Shown in pieces: positions 18,001 through 26,673 of a DNA stretch of 48,432 nt. The position numbers and the translations under genes are program-made. Below the pieces are notes generated by a model. The model worked only from the letters and a program-made list of their open reading frames with translations, ran no database searches and had not been told where the DNA came from. The DNA lies in the NCBI GenBank assembly GCA_019695055.1, contig JAIBAT010000096.1, positions 1 through 48,432 of the forward strand, read 5' to 3'. Each line of letters starts with the position of its first letter. Position 1 is the stretch's first letter. The DNA comes from Candidatus Sumerlaeaceae bacterium (GTDB lineage: Bacteria > Sumerlaeota > Sumerlaeia > Sumerlaeales > Sumerlaeaceae).

Positions 18001-18099
18001 ATGTGGCGTGTCTTTCCGGGGGACCCGGATGCCGCACGACTTCTTCAACGGACCCGGCTTGAATTGGCGCCTGAAGACCGACAAACCACGACACCGTGA
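15070..18099 (+). CDS. O-antigen-ligase-like membrane protein with TPR-like C-terminus
   Basis: A 1009-residue protein. The first ~560 residues have about twelve hydrophobic helices. Between them lie a large periplasmic-type loop and the HNDYLQMVVETGLAGCLLLL motif (about residue 436) that marks the Wzy/WaaL O-antigen-ligase superfamily. After a last helix near residue 555-575 comes a soluble ~430-residue part with TPR-like repeats (for example AKQQFRRAVVVNPFNGPAYEGLG). Such proteins link or polymerise glycans on the periplasmic face of the inner membrane. The start is the ATG at 15070 (MAIELDNDAP). It is divergent from uvrD, with a 106-bp gap where no clear promoter was seen. WaaL ligase, Wzy polymerase or protein O-glycosylase cannot be told apart. 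Confidence 0.8.
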   Translation: MAIELDNDAPAPPPAGPEAHNAQSAQEGLFHRFLYLLILSSCFGAILCYPFKLSEEVMLKFDAWARTVKGATTYDLRGGNLGRLWAVWNSDGGFTEWFVLGQLRAPLTFLYSPLVYKESVAAGFLLAVLGLLAFFLFRRQKTVGTGHTNGQKWFLRPFPWAGILFIYLVASASLSPTPIYSCRTLTIMVLAFGAFAGIQVSRCGLHGARKFMVGICLCGLVVAAISLLQHYNWGVKHFMVDWDDPRNRIGSLIGHNTGLSAWLLFPMSFCLCFAATSRRWPLRMISAGVAALIAFVIVAAQSRAIWIIAAILVPCILIAMARQVKVRFRLHHYLVVFLVALTIIAIQASKPRKAQVGENEVPLATRLSEGFSTRQLLAETRLRILLCSLPLVAKNPLFGYGIGTFQYVYPPAQGEYFQRNPDTFLIPTQKRTDLAHNDYLQMVVETGLAGCLLLLIPAILWFRQGLAKFRKEDSGQNRALMIALLAPALAVAAQAVVDFPFHIAPVGLTGLLSFAFWVQGGGKSAEIEHQNSPPLEQVRGAGFHPIRVILLAGAGICLLGCLAGYPFLLRDYISDIYYTEGTSWLTTQRAASQEPTPVQQDYAQRAKQQFRRAVVVNPFNGPAYEGLGAAFGVSGYLNFQDWRKAVANGETTRAEILKKLAVGDFESSVVWINNQRAQGEYTYHATFEGLGNAYLFLWRLKGVPEYLNSARTLYRKAVEMNIGAFYSLYQLADALDSEPAPDHAAANRYRQIIFKYDPGFAQAQYLNPILEKAARGNFAEADSQLTRFEQIAGLSWRVKLARAELYLRAALWPPPGLDKETTSPEKTQWTTSRLDLGEKKLAEIEGMDASKLNAYDQMDLSRIHAYYAAARQNWAETARAADFFFTRDPGNQEMAVLRSIAWQRADGRKINYPDSPEYKRQEALLQFNFLNKKQQAAKGLAGLTTSGSVVRLPDCLRVGSWLVSNRISESLIPLNEYMWRVFPGDPDAARLLQRTRLELAPEDRQTTTP

Positions 18100-18120
18100 T
18101 TGCGAAGCCGCGGGAAACCC

Positions 18121-18843
18121 TCAATCGAGCTTGATATTGAGCGTCTCGCAGAGCCACCAATAGCCGCGCATTGCGGCCTGATTTTCCGCGATCTTCTTGC
18201 GTGAGCCGCTACCCGAACCACGCACCTCGCCGTTGATAACCACGCCAACGTCAAAGTGTTTATTGTGATCTGGCCCGGACTCCGACGTCACGACATAATC
18301 GGGCACTGTTTGGAAGGTCTTTTGCACAAGTTCCTGCAGGAGGGACTTGTAATCCCCGTACTCATCCGTTGCGGATAGCATGCGCCCAGGTTCGAACACC
18401 TGCTTTACGAGAAATTGGCGAATGCGATCGAGTCCGAGTTCCAAGTAAAGAGCCCCTACAACAGCTTCGAGAGCCGAACCCAACAGCGACAGGCGTTCCC
18501 GTCCGCCGTTCTGTTCCTCGCCCTTTCCCAACAGCAGCAGCTCCCCGATCCCAAGATCCTGGGCCCGCTTTCCCAGCACGCCCCGGCTGATCATCGTGGC
18601 CTTATGCTTGGAAAGCACCCCCTCGCGCGCACGCGGATGCTCCTCGTAAAGGTACACCGAAACAAGGAGCCCCAACACCGAGTCCCCGAGAAACTCCAGT
18701 CGCTCGTTGTCATACTCCAGCTGGTTTTCGAAGGAGTAGCTACTGTGAGTCAGCGCCCGGTCCAGCAGCTCCAGTCGGCTCATTTCCAAACTGTGGCGCG
18801 ACAAGAAGAGTCGCAATTGTCCTATTCGTTCGGGCTTCATCAT
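18121..18843 (-). CDS. rnc: Ribonuclease III
   Basis: A 240-residue dsRNA endonuclease: RNase III domain at about 5-155, dsRNA-binding domain at about 165-236. The signature NERLEFLGDSVLG is intact (E47, E50, D54), as is HSSYSFEN. In the second active-site motif the normally conserved Asp (E. coli D114) is replaced by Ser (S123 in LLGSALEAVVGALYLE), while the following Glu (E126, E. coli E117) is kept. The minus-strand codon reads TCG. The enzyme processes rRNA and mRNA; whether this form cleaves normally is uncertain. Two Met codons start it; 18843 is used. It is last in the long minus-strand run. Confidence 0.93.
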   Translation of the reverse strand: MMKPERIGQLRLFLSRHSLEMSRLELLDRALTHSSYSFENQLEYDNERLEFLGDSVLGLLVSVYLYEEHPRAREGVLSKHKATMISRGVLGKRAQDLGIGELLLLGKGEEQNGGRERLSLLGSALEAVVGALYLELGLDRIRQFLVKQVFEPGRMLSATDEYGDYKSLLQELVQKTFQTVPDYVVTSESGPDHNKHFDVGVVINGEVRGSGSGSRKKIAENQAAMRGYWWLCETLNIKLD

Positions 18844-18913
18844 CTCAATTCATACTACTGATTGCGGATTTCTGTTTCGGCTGTCCAGCGATATTCCATG
18901 GTCAAGTGTATGA

Positions 18914-21130
18914 CTATTCCGGTGGATAAATCGCCTCAAATCCATCGAGAAGGACCTTTCCCGAGGCTTTAAGAGCTTCCTGATCCTGGGCAATATAAAG
19001 GGCCGTAATCCTGGCCGGGAAGCTAATGGTGGCTCCTGGATTCTGGGAGCGAGCCACCAGGGATGAAATTGGGGCGACGGCATGGCGCCATTCATCCTTC
19101 CAGTAGATACCCTTGCTACCCTCCGTGAAATCCAGCAGGAAACGCTTGCCGAGGTGATCCTCTATCTCCCCCCGAATCCAAGCTTCCTTGCCGTCCCCAT
19201 AAATCCAGATTGCGAATTTCGATGGCTCCTTTTCCAATGAGATCTCCATCGGCAGGACGATCTTGGAAGCCCCCCCCTTTTTCATGGCATACGTCCAAGA
19301 AAGGGCACCACTCCCCTGCTTCTTTTTGCTCTTCTCAATAGAGAGAGTCGTCTGCCGGGAATCAAAGCTTGTGCCATTCAGCACATCCGAACGCTCAAGA
19401 GCCTCAAAACCTTCCAATTCCTGCATCTTAAACTCGTCCACGAAGAAAGGAACTGAAACCTCAGAGGTTCCAACCGCAACCTTCAGGGAACCTTTGCCCT
19501 TAGCCATCCCTTGAACTGCGCCAAGGCTCACCGAGAGCGTCTTGTCCGTTGCAGTGGTTTTGATCATCTCGGGAGACAACGTAATAGACCCGTCGGCAGC
19601 CGTGGCAACTATTGTCAGTGGATTGGTTTCACCGGAAAACAAAACAATCGGGTTGGGCGTGACTTCGAGTTTCTCAACTGCCGCAATCTCCACGGGGACC
19701 GTCGCCGAAGTGCCTTCCGGTCCGGAAACGGCCAATTCGCGCATTGGCACCGCCGCCTCTGACGCACGCAGAACCACCACGGAACCCTTGGAATCAAGAT
19801 TGCCAAGTTTGGAGTCCATTTCCCACTTCAGCTTATCCGGCAAGACCTTCACCGGATTGAAACTCGAGTCATAGGCTGTCACGGTGAATTTCGCTTCTGC
19901 TCCGACGGGAACCCGAACCGGTTTACCCGTCGGACGTATTTGCAGTTCCGCGGGGGGGCCAACCGGCGCAGTACTTACAACGAGCATGCCATTTGTCACG
20001 GTGCGTGGCCCTTTGAGATCAGAAGGTTTGTTTACGACCTCGCCCCGGACAACCATGGTGGTGGAGCCCCCACCGTCCAGATTGATGGCCTCTGCGCATC
20101 CCAGTTTCGCCATGTAATCAGCAAGATCAAACAGGTTCTCTCCAACGCTAATCCGGGGCTGGCGGCCGTCCACCGTGACAAGATAAAACGTCTTGCGATC
20201 GGCAGACACCCCAAGGGCTGTCCGTGGGTGCTTGTCGGATGCAAAGCTGCGCCCAACCTTTTCTTGCCTCCACTCCACGTCCGCCTTCCCATTATGAACA
20301 AGGCGTGGTCCGCCGCCAACACAGCTTGTCACGACACCCTTGATCTCCGGCACCGCGGCGAGAACCTCCACCGTCATACCCTTCTTCAGACCCTTGAGTT
20401 GGTCCGCCGCCGCCGGGTGGGCACCCAGTACAAGTACGTTGGGACCGAGCGAAACCGACTTCCCCTTTTCCACTCTGACGATTCTGGCTTTCACGGATTC
20501 ATTAGGAAGGAATTCTGGCTTGTCATGTTCAAGGACCACGCAGGTCATCCCCCTGCCCACAAGCGATGCACCAAAACGCGAATTGAAGAGAACCACCCCG
20601 AGCGTGGTGGCAGGATCATTGACTGCGCTGACCTCCAAAGTCGAGTTGCCGTACTTGACAGTCGTCTTTAACGAAATGGGGCCAAAATAAACCTGCCCAT
20701 CCCGCGTGATGGCGCAAACGGAACGCTGGGACGGCCCCTTGTTGATGACTCCATCAGACACCGACATCCCCACGGGAGTGTAGGGACGGGGCGTCATTGC
20801 CCAGAAATCCGCGTTCACCCCGGCCACCACCATGGCGCCTGGTGCTGACTCCCGCTCGGCCATCTCAAGAACCTTCTCCCCCGCAAACATTCGGTCCTTT
20901 CCCTGTTCCGCCTCCAGGCGAATATGGGGATTCGAGAGATCAACCTTAAGCACATTGAAGTTCAGCGGGCCACTTGAAAAGACTTCAGATATGTGAGTAA
21001 CTCCGGGTCCGACATTGCGTTCGGTCCGAGAACTCGGTGCATCGCCAGCAACAGTGAGACCACCGGCAGACACTACCAACGAAGCAATGCAGAAGAGACG
21101 AAAAGACAGCAATGTTGTAGGCGCTTTCAT
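18914..21130 (-). CDS. Exported phosphodiester glycosidase family protein (NAGPA-like)
   Basis: A 738-residue protein with a signal peptide (MKAPTTLLSFRLFCIASLVVSAGG). Residues about 30-360 match the NAGPA/DUF2233 fold (PF09992-type): GVNADFWAMTPRPYTPVGMSVSDG, SCVGGGPRLVHNGK, HPRTALGVSADRKTFYLVTVDGR and INLDGGGSTTMVV. Known members cleave sugar phosphodiesters; substrates in bacteria are thought to be cell-envelope glycans. Then come Ig-like segments and a ~150-residue C-terminal domain resembling a galactose-binding fold (from about ALSWTYAMKKGGASK). The ATG at 21130 has GAGG upstream; a GTG at 21157 is an alternative. It sits downstream of the Wzz/TPR genes, so a role in trimming or anchoring the exported polysaccharide is inferred. 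Confidence 0.85.
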   Translation of the reverse strand: MKAPTTLLSFRLFCIASLVVSAGGLTVAGDAPSSRTERNVGPGVTHISEVFSSGPLNFNVLKVDLSNPHIRLEAEQGKDRMFAGEKVLEMAERESAPGAMVVAGVNADFWAMTPRPYTPVGMSVSDGVINKGPSQRSVCAITRDGQVYFGPISLKTTVKYGNSTLEVSAVNDPATTLGVVLFNSRFGASLVGRGMTCVVLEHDKPEFLPNESVKARIVRVEKGKSVSLGPNVLVLGAHPAAADQLKGLKKGMTVEVLAAVPEIKGVVTSCVGGGPRLVHNGKADVEWRQEKVGRSFASDKHPRTALGVSADRKTFYLVTVDGRQPRISVGENLFDLADYMAKLGCAEAINLDGGGSTTMVVRGEVVNKPSDLKGPRTVTNGMLVVSTAPVGPPAELQIRPTGKPVRVPVGAEAKFTVTAYDSSFNPVKVLPDKLKWEMDSKLGNLDSKGSVVVLRASEAAVPMRELAVSGPEGTSATVPVEIAAVEKLEVTPNPIVLFSGETNPLTIVATAADGSITLSPEMIKTTATDKTLSVSLGAVQGMAKGKGSLKVAVGTSEVSVPFFVDEFKMQELEGFEALERSDVLNGTSFDSRQTTLSIEKSKKKQGSGALSWTYAMKKGGASKIVLPMEISLEKEPSKFAIWIYGDGKEAWIRGEIEDHLGKRFLLDFTEGSKGIYWKDEWRHAVAPISSLVARSQNPGATISFPARITALYIAQDQEALKASGKVLLDGFEAIYPPE

Positions 21131-21184
21131 ATTAGACCTCAGAGGCTCGGCTTTCACTATTGTGGGAGTTCTCCCTGGTTGTGA

Positions 21185-22378
21185 TTAGTAAAGAAACATG
21201 TCAGACAGTTCGACGTTTCGATCCGCTTTGCTGTAGGGATCGTAAACATCATTGATGAATTCGAAACGAAGGTCCAGCATTTTGGGCGCACCTTCGGGCC
21301 AGATGTTCAAATTGTACAGGTGTGGTTGCGGGGAATCCAGATACAACCGTGTCACCTCCTTGCCGCCACTTGATACCACAAGGATTGGGAAAACTCCCAA
21401 TGCGCTCTTTCCACGGGCGTTCATCAGCAGTCGTGTCACCTTGTATACTCCTGTATTGAAATCCGCCCTGGCTGTGCCGTTCTGGCGAAGCATGGTAAAT
21501 GTGGTCCCCGCCGATCCGCCCGTTGGAAGCACAAACAAACCCGGGCCTATCGGTCGTGTGCCGGGAAGCTTCGCAATCTCACCGGTCAACGACGTCGCTT
21601 CCTCATCGCAATGATGCCGCTGAAGGAAGTTTGCCAGGGCAAGCTTGACAGCCGGTTCGTCCACATAGCTCGCTGCCGCCTGTCGGTACTTGTTTTCGGC
21701 GGCAGTCGTATCTGCGTCGTAGAGTTCTGTCCAAAGACCGGAGAGAATAGCACCTTCGGCGCGGGAAGCGCTTGTCTGGCCATCCAGCGCGGCCAGCGCG
21801 CCATTAAACTCCGCCTTGGCCTTCAGTTTGAGTCCAACCCGCGCCAAAGCCAGTGATTCGTCGGGGTTTGCCCCGCTTTTAAGAGATGCCCCGGCCACAC
21901 CAAAGGCGGCAGCGGTTTCGCGGGCAGTTACCGGTGTTCCGCAGTCAATGGCAGCTCGCGCCATTTCGCCGGCTTCAAAGTACCGGTGCCCCGACCACAA
22001 GTACTTGGCCAGCAAGGAGTAAGTGCGGGCTTCATCGTAGCCAAGGACCTGCTCCTTCTTTGACCGCGCTGCCGGCAGCTTGCGCAAAACCAGTTTTAGA
22101 ACCTCCACCGCCTCATCGTACTTCTTCTGTCCGGCAAGTGCTTCGGCAAGAACGTAGTGTGCCTCAAAATCATAATAAGTCTTGGCTATGCGTCGGTTTG
22201 CTATGGCCTCGGCGCGGGCCGGGTTTCCGGCCCGCATGGCCTCGGTGGCAATGAACCGATAATTGTCGGGCAAAAGCTGGGAAAAGTGAAACAACACCGG
22301 CTGCACGCAGGCAACCCCGGCAATGAATCCGACGGTAAGCGACAGAAAAAGAACCGAGCGGGGCAAAAGCCCTTTCAT
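21185..22378 (-). CDS. Membrane-anchored TPR protein with C-terminal carbohydrate-binding-like domain (copy 2)
   Basis: A 397-residue protein with an N-terminal membrane anchor (residues 7-25), TPR-like helices (for example FEAHYVLAEALAGQKKYDEAVEVLKLVL), and a C-terminal ~120-residue beta-domain. The domain contains RGKSALGVFPILVVSSGGKEVTRLYLD and ends FINDVYDPYSKADRNVELSDMFLY. The same pattern, ending in N(D/N)...(A/E)DRN, is at the C-terminus of the protein at 24530-26002. It resembles Ca-dependent xylan-binding modules (CBM60-like). Lying 23 bp after the Wzz-type gene, it probably works with it in polysaccharide assembly. Confidence 0.7.
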   Translation of the reverse strand: MKGLLPRSVLFLSLTVGFIAGVACVQPVLFHFSQLLPDNYRFIATEAMRAGNPARAEAIANRRIAKTYYDFEAHYVLAEALAGQKKYDEAVEVLKLVLRKLPAARSKKEQVLGYDEARTYSLLAKYLWSGHRYFEAGEMARAAIDCGTPVTARETAAAFGVAGASLKSGANPDESLALARVGLKLKAKAEFNGALAALDGQTSASRAEGAILSGLWTELYDADTTAAENKYRQAAASYVDEPAVKLALANFLQRHHCDEEATSLTGEIAKLPGTRPIGPGLFVLPTGGSAGTTFTMLRQNGTARADFNTGVYKVTRLLMNARGKSALGVFPILVVSSGGKEVTRLYLDSPQPHLYNLNIWPEGAPKMLDLRFEFINDVYDPYSKADRNVELSDMFLY

Positions 22379-22401
22379 GTCATGCCGCCCTGTTCATCCT
22401 G

Positions 22402-24525
22402 TCAGGCATTTTTCAGCTCGATATAACGTGTACGCGCCATGGCTCCGAGAAGGACGAGAAGTGTGACAGCAATCATTGCCCCCAGGAAGATTGTACGTTT
22501 GGGGAAGTAGTGCTTCATAGGTGTCACCGCCGTGGCCGCCACGGAAACGTCGCTCATCTGCTGGGCCACGGCACTTTGAGCTTCCTGCAGTTTCTGCAGG
22601 AGGAGATCCGTGTTCCGTTGCGCGGCCCGTGCCCTGGATTCCATCAATTGCAAATCGGTGGCAGCCTGGTTGTACTTTAGTTGATAGGCCTCGGTGATTG
22701 CCTTTGCCCTGCGGGCAGCGGCATCAAGCTGGTCCACTTCCTCTCGAAGGAGGGCCAACTGCTTTGCCGTATTATGGGCGGAATTGCTGACATCGAGATA
22801 GCTTTCATAAAGGTCCTGGTTGGATCGGTCGAGTTTCTGCAGGTTTTCTTTTATGATTCCTTCCCTCAGTCTTGCATCATACAACCGGTTTTGAAGTTGC
22901 TGTAGTTTGGTTTCCTCGGCTGGCAGAGCCGTCTTCAACCTATCGACATCCGACTTTGTCATCTCATAGTCCTGAACCAGTTTGGCGCGCTGCTCAACCT
23001 TTGCACGCCACTCAGGGTTCATTTCCTGCCGGTCAAACTCCAGCCGCGAAAGGGCCCTGACATCCTGCCGTCGTCCCTGTCCCACAGCATTCGCAATGGC
23101 TTCCTCCGGCACTCCAGTATTGAGGGCAATGGTGGAGGTGGTTTCTCCCAGAGAGGCGTTGAGTGCATCAATGGTATCCTTCAACACCTTGAGCCGAATT
23201 TCTCCAACCCTCAAGCGGCTGGCCGCCTCCGTGTAATCCGAAAGCATCTGGTCCCGCTGCTTGACCATCAATTCAATGGGATTTTCCTCGTAAAAAGAGT
23301 GCACGCTCGACAATTGCCTTGCAAGCATCAACTTGCTCTCCACGGCCCGGGAACGGACGCCATTATACAGCTCCAGGGGATCAATGGAAGGCAACTTCCC
23401 CGATGTCTCGAAATCCGAGGACTGAATATCGGAAAGCAGGTTTCGCCCGAATCCTCCTCCGCCTTTTTCGGCAGGTGCTGTTTCCGGGGAACGGGTCGGC
23501 AAAGTCATAAGGACGGCAACAACTGCTTGTTCTCCAGAGTCGGAAGTAGCGTCTGCTGCGGCCGAAACCTCACCAATCCAAGTTCCGCTTGTTTCCAGAG
23601 CTGATGTCAGGTTTGTAAGCACGCTTAATTTCCGCTGTTCGGCGACCATGGTGTTCTGTTTCAGCACCAATTGATTCAGAAAGTCCTCGAAACTGGCGGA
23701 GTACTTGTCGATTTGCCGCTGCATGAGTTCGAGATTATTGTCCCTCTTGAATAGGACAATCGAAGTCTGAATGTCCTCCAACTCAGTCTGGCTTGCCCTT
23801 TGCTGGTCGCGGATGGATTCAAACTGCAGACGTGTCTTCTCGTTGGTCAGGTTGGTGTACTTCGTAACGAAAAGAGCCGCCCATGTGTTGGCAATGATCT
23901 GCGCCTTTGGCCCTGTATCAGCGATTGCATAGAGGTTCAACAGTGGCGAAAACACCATATCGGCCGCGGTCTTCTTCTCGATAATCTCCTCGCTCGTGAG
24001 CTGCTTGGACAAATCGTCCACGGTCAGATCATCAAGGTCGGCCTGTTTCCAATCCTGCAGAGCTTCAATTTCCGGTATGGTAAGGCCTTTCAAGTACTCA
24101 CCCAGCGTGGAATCCTTGATGCCAAATCGCTTACTGAGGTCTTCCGCCGTCGTTCGGGAAAAAATCTGCCAAATGCCGTCCGGCTTTTCCGATTTTCCCA
24201 AATCCAATACAATCTTTTTGGTCTCTTTCAAGCGCCCGATGAGCTGTTCCTTCAATTCGCCAGTTTCCAAAAGGCTCTTCGCAGTGGCAATGGTCAGGGG
24301 TTCGCTTCGGACCTCGGAGAGAAAACGCGGCGGCAGGATTATGACCGTCGCCATGGCCTTGTACCGCTTTGGAACCATGAAAAGTACTGCGGCGTAAACA
24401 GGGATCACCGCCGCCAGCACCATGCCGATAAACTTGCGCCGTCCCCACCAATAGGAGATGATTTCCCCTGGAACGTCTATCCGCTGCGACAGCGGTGATG
24501 CTGCATTCGTGTTGTCCATGCTCAT
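22402..24525 (-). CDS. Wzz/GumC-type polysaccharide chain-length/co-polymerase protein
   Basis: A 707-residue inner-membrane protein: N-terminal Wzz domain with TM near residues 32-52 (KFIGMVLAAVIPVYAAVLFMV) followed by KRYKAMATVIILPP, a long periplasmic region with coiled coils (about 200-620) and a C-terminal TM (FLGAMIAVTLLVLLGAM). These proteins set polysaccharide chain length or help export. No Walker motifs are present, so it has no built-in BY-kinase. The start is uncertain: ATG 24525 is used; a TTG at 24543 and an ATG at 24519 are alternatives. It follows the TPR gene closely in the minus-strand run. Confidence 0.88.
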   Translation of the reverse strand: MSMDNTNAASPLSQRIDVPGEIISYWWGRRKFIGMVLAAVIPVYAAVLFMVPKRYKAMATVIILPPRFLSEVRSEPLTIATAKSLLETGELKEQLIGRLKETKKIVLDLGKSEKPDGIWQIFSRTTAEDLSKRFGIKDSTLGEYLKGLTIPEIEALQDWKQADLDDLTVDDLSKQLTSEEIIEKKTAADMVFSPLLNLYAIADTGPKAQIIANTWAALFVTKYTNLTNEKTRLQFESIRDQQRASQTELEDIQTSIVLFKRDNNLELMQRQIDKYSASFEDFLNQLVLKQNTMVAEQRKLSVLTNLTSALETSGTWIGEVSAAADATSDSGEQAVVAVLMTLPTRSPETAPAEKGGGGFGRNLLSDIQSSDFETSGKLPSIDPLELYNGVRSRAVESKLMLARQLSSVHSFYEENPIELMVKQRDQMLSDYTEAASRLRVGEIRLKVLKDTIDALNASLGETTSTIALNTGVPEEAIANAVGQGRRQDVRALSRLEFDRQEMNPEWRAKVEQRAKLVQDYEMTKSDVDRLKTALPAEETKLQQLQNRLYDARLREGIIKENLQKLDRSNQDLYESYLDVSNSAHNTAKQLALLREEVDQLDAAARRAKAITEAYQLKYNQAATDLQLMESRARAAQRNTDLLLQKLQEAQSAVAQQMSDVSVAATAVTPMKHYFPKRTIFLGAMIAVTLLVLLGAMARTRYIELKNA

Positions 24526-24529
24526 CCGG

Positions 24530-26002
24530 TCAATTGGCTCCAAGTGGAGAGATTACAAGCTCCCGCAGGTAGAAATTGCGGTCCTCGGCATCCGAAAACA
24601 AACGGACTGAGTTGTTCACGTATTTCATCTTAATCAGATGGGTTCCCTTGGTTAGCCATGCGCGAAGGGGGTAACAATCCCAACCCTCACGCGCAACGTA
24701 AATATTCTGGGCTGACTGTCCATCAATCGTGACTTCCACAAGGGGCCATAGTCCAAAAGCATCATCGCCACGGGCCACGACATAGAGGATATAGTTGCCA
24801 TCCGCAGGGCAAGTATAGGTCGCGGCAGCCTCGCCGTTTGTAAAAAAGGCCAGGTAGTTACTTCGAATTTCCCCGCCGGTGGTCGCAAAGTCCGTCTTGA
24901 AGAACCACGCCGAACGCGGGTCCAATCCGCCCCCTCCCCGTTCACCTTCCTTGTTCAGCGCCAGCTCGGGATTGAGCGCCTCCATTCTAAGCCTCAGTGA
25001 GTAACTCGGGTTTCTGGCGTGCAGGGTGGCATATTGCTCAAACGCTTGGGGAAAGCGCCCCAAATGCTCCAATGTTTCCGCACGAATGAGTCCCAATACT
25101 ACATCGTCTTTTCGATTCTGAAAACCCTCAACATCTGAAAGCAGCTTCAAGAGGTCCGAATTCGTCGTTGCACGGTCAAGGCTTCGCAACCGGCACCAAA
25201 GCCCCCCCAGCCGGAGACTGTAGAGTGACAAATCCTTCTTGGCTGATTCGTCGATGGTCATTGTTCCCGTCGCCACGGAATCGGCAATCTCCGAGAGATT
25301 ACGAGCCAGTGCCTGGTAATAAGCGGGTTGGCCATCTGTCTGGTCCACAATTTCCCGCGCCTTCGAGTATAAACCCATGACAATGTTCGCGGTCGCCGCA
25401 AGGAACGCCGTCTCGGTGCTCTTGTCGTCCAAATCGATGGCCCGGTTCAGAGACTCGCGAGCTGGTTCAAAAAGGAACATCTGCATTCCCTCACGCCCAC
25501 GAAGCGCCGCAAACAGCATCGCGTCCACTGGGTCCAGAGAGCTTTGCGGCTTCTCACCCAAGCCTGATGTTGGCAGTCCCGCGAGAATTGCCGAGGCAGC
25601 TTCGGCAATCTGTCTTTGCGCCGAGGACAATCTGCCGGGAATCGCGGGAATGGACCGAAAAAGCGATGCCGCCTCCGCGTTTCGTCCGCTTTGGAACGCG
25701 CAGATCCCAAGATCATAGGCAACCTCCGCACTTCGCGGCACACCTGAAAGGGTGGATTCCGCCTCGCGATACCGCGCTGTATTGAGCGCGACCCAAGCCT
25801 TCAGGCGGCGAGCCTTTGAATTGTCCGGCTCCAAGTCGAGCACTCGGGTGAGTTGCTCGCCTGCGGCGTCCCAATTACGCTGATTCATAAGGTACACTGC
25901 CCGGTTGGTCAGGAACCAGCTGCGGCCATACCAGATCTGGACCGCGGCAGCGACACCAAGAAACGCCAGAAGGGCAAATCCGATGAATCGACGAACGGTC
26001 AT
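24530..26002 (-). CDS. Membrane-anchored TPR protein with C-terminal carbohydrate-binding-like domain (copy 1)
   Basis: A 490-residue protein: N-terminal membrane anchor (residues 5-25), TPR-like repeats (about 30-340, for example NQRNWDAAGEQLTRVLDLEPDNSKARRL) and a C-terminal beta-domain of about 125 residues. The domain contains ADGNYILYVVARGDDAFGLWPLVEVTIDGQ ... NNSVRLFSDAEDRNFYLRELVISPL and is related to the end of the protein at 21185-22378. CBM60-type xylan-binding modules have similar Asp/Asn-rich ends that bind calcium. Its start overlaps the stop of the preceding TPR gene by 4 bp (ATGA). The role in polysaccharide handling is inferred from domain and neighbours. Confidence 0.7.
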   Translation of the reverse strand: MTVRRFIGFALLAFLGVAAAVQIWYGRSWFLTNRAVYLMNQRNWDAAGEQLTRVLDLEPDNSKARRLKAWVALNTARYREAESTLSGVPRSAEVAYDLGICAFQSGRNAEAASLFRSIPAIPGRLSSAQRQIAEAASAILAGLPTSGLGEKPQSSLDPVDAMLFAALRGREGMQMFLFEPARESLNRAIDLDDKSTETAFLAATANIVMGLYSKAREIVDQTDGQPAYYQALARNLSEIADSVATGTMTIDESAKKDLSLYSLRLGGLWCRLRSLDRATTNSDLLKLLSDVEGFQNRKDDVVLGLIRAETLEHLGRFPQAFEQYATLHARNPSYSLRLRMEALNPELALNKEGERGGGGLDPRSAWFFKTDFATTGGEIRSNYLAFFTNGEAAATYTCPADGNYILYVVARGDDAFGLWPLVEVTIDGQSAQNIYVAREGWDCYPLRAWLTKGTHLIKMKYVNNSVRLFSDAEDRNFYLRELVISPLGAN

Positions 26003-26673
26003 TTCGAGGCGATTTTTTCGCGGAGGTCGGTCATGCTTGCGCCAATATCCTCCGGCTTGAAAAGCAAGGCCCCGCTACCGGCCTGTTTGCGTGAGAGAAT
26101 AAAGGAAATATTCTGATAATTCTGGTAGGCCACGCCAAGGTTGTTGGTCCGCTCCGCATCCCGGGCCAGCAGGTAAAGGCTGTTTACGTTGTTCAAATCC
26201 AGCCTGCGGATCTCGGAAGCCAACGACTCAAGCCGAACCGAATCCTGTGCGCGAAATGCCAGCAGGGCCAGCCGCTCCAGCGCCTCGATGCTCGATGGAT
26301 CCATCCGGACCGCTTTGTTATAGTAGTCCTCCGCATCCTTCGCCCGTCCGAGCTTTTCCAGAATTGTACCCATCTGGACATATCCGCGCAGAGGCAGAAA
26401 GGACTCCATGCCCTGCTGCTGGTACTGGAGCGCGCCGCCAAAAGCCTCCCGCTTCAACATCAGCCTTGCCAGGGCAAGGTTGGCATATCCGTGAGATGGG
26501 TCATAGCTCAGCGCCTTCTTTAGGTCCTGCTCGTGCTTAGCCTCGTCGTGCACTCCACGCGTGGCAGAGACGAAATAGTAGCGACCGTAATACGAGGTCA
26601 GGGACACCCAACCTGCTGCAAGTAGCGGTACGAATGAGAGTGCAAATCCAAATCTGGCAAGGATGAGCCTCAA
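25999..26673 (-). CDS. Membrane-anchored TPR protein
   Basis: A 224-residue protein with an N-terminal membrane helix (residues 5-24) and TPR repeats of the usual W/L-G-Y-A-A-F pattern, such as DPSHGYANLALARLMLKREAFGGALQYQQQGME and GYVQMGTILEKLGRAKDAEDYYNKAVRMDPSS. TPRs are protein-interaction scaffolds. It starts with TTG in a TTGA overlap with the addA-like stop (26670-26673) and ends in an ATGA overlap with the next TPR gene, so it is tightly coupled on both sides. Confidence 0.75.
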   Translation of the reverse strand: MRLILARFGFALSFVPLLAAGWVSLTSYYGRYYFVSATRGVHDEAKHEQDLKKALSYDPSHGYANLALARLMLKREAFGGALQYQQQGMESFLPLRGYVQMGTILEKLGRAKDAEDYYNKAVRMDPSSIEALERLALLAFRAQDSVRLESLASEIRRLDLNNVNSLYLLARDAERTNNLGVAYQNYQNISFILSRKQAGSGALLFKPEDIGASMTDLREKIASK

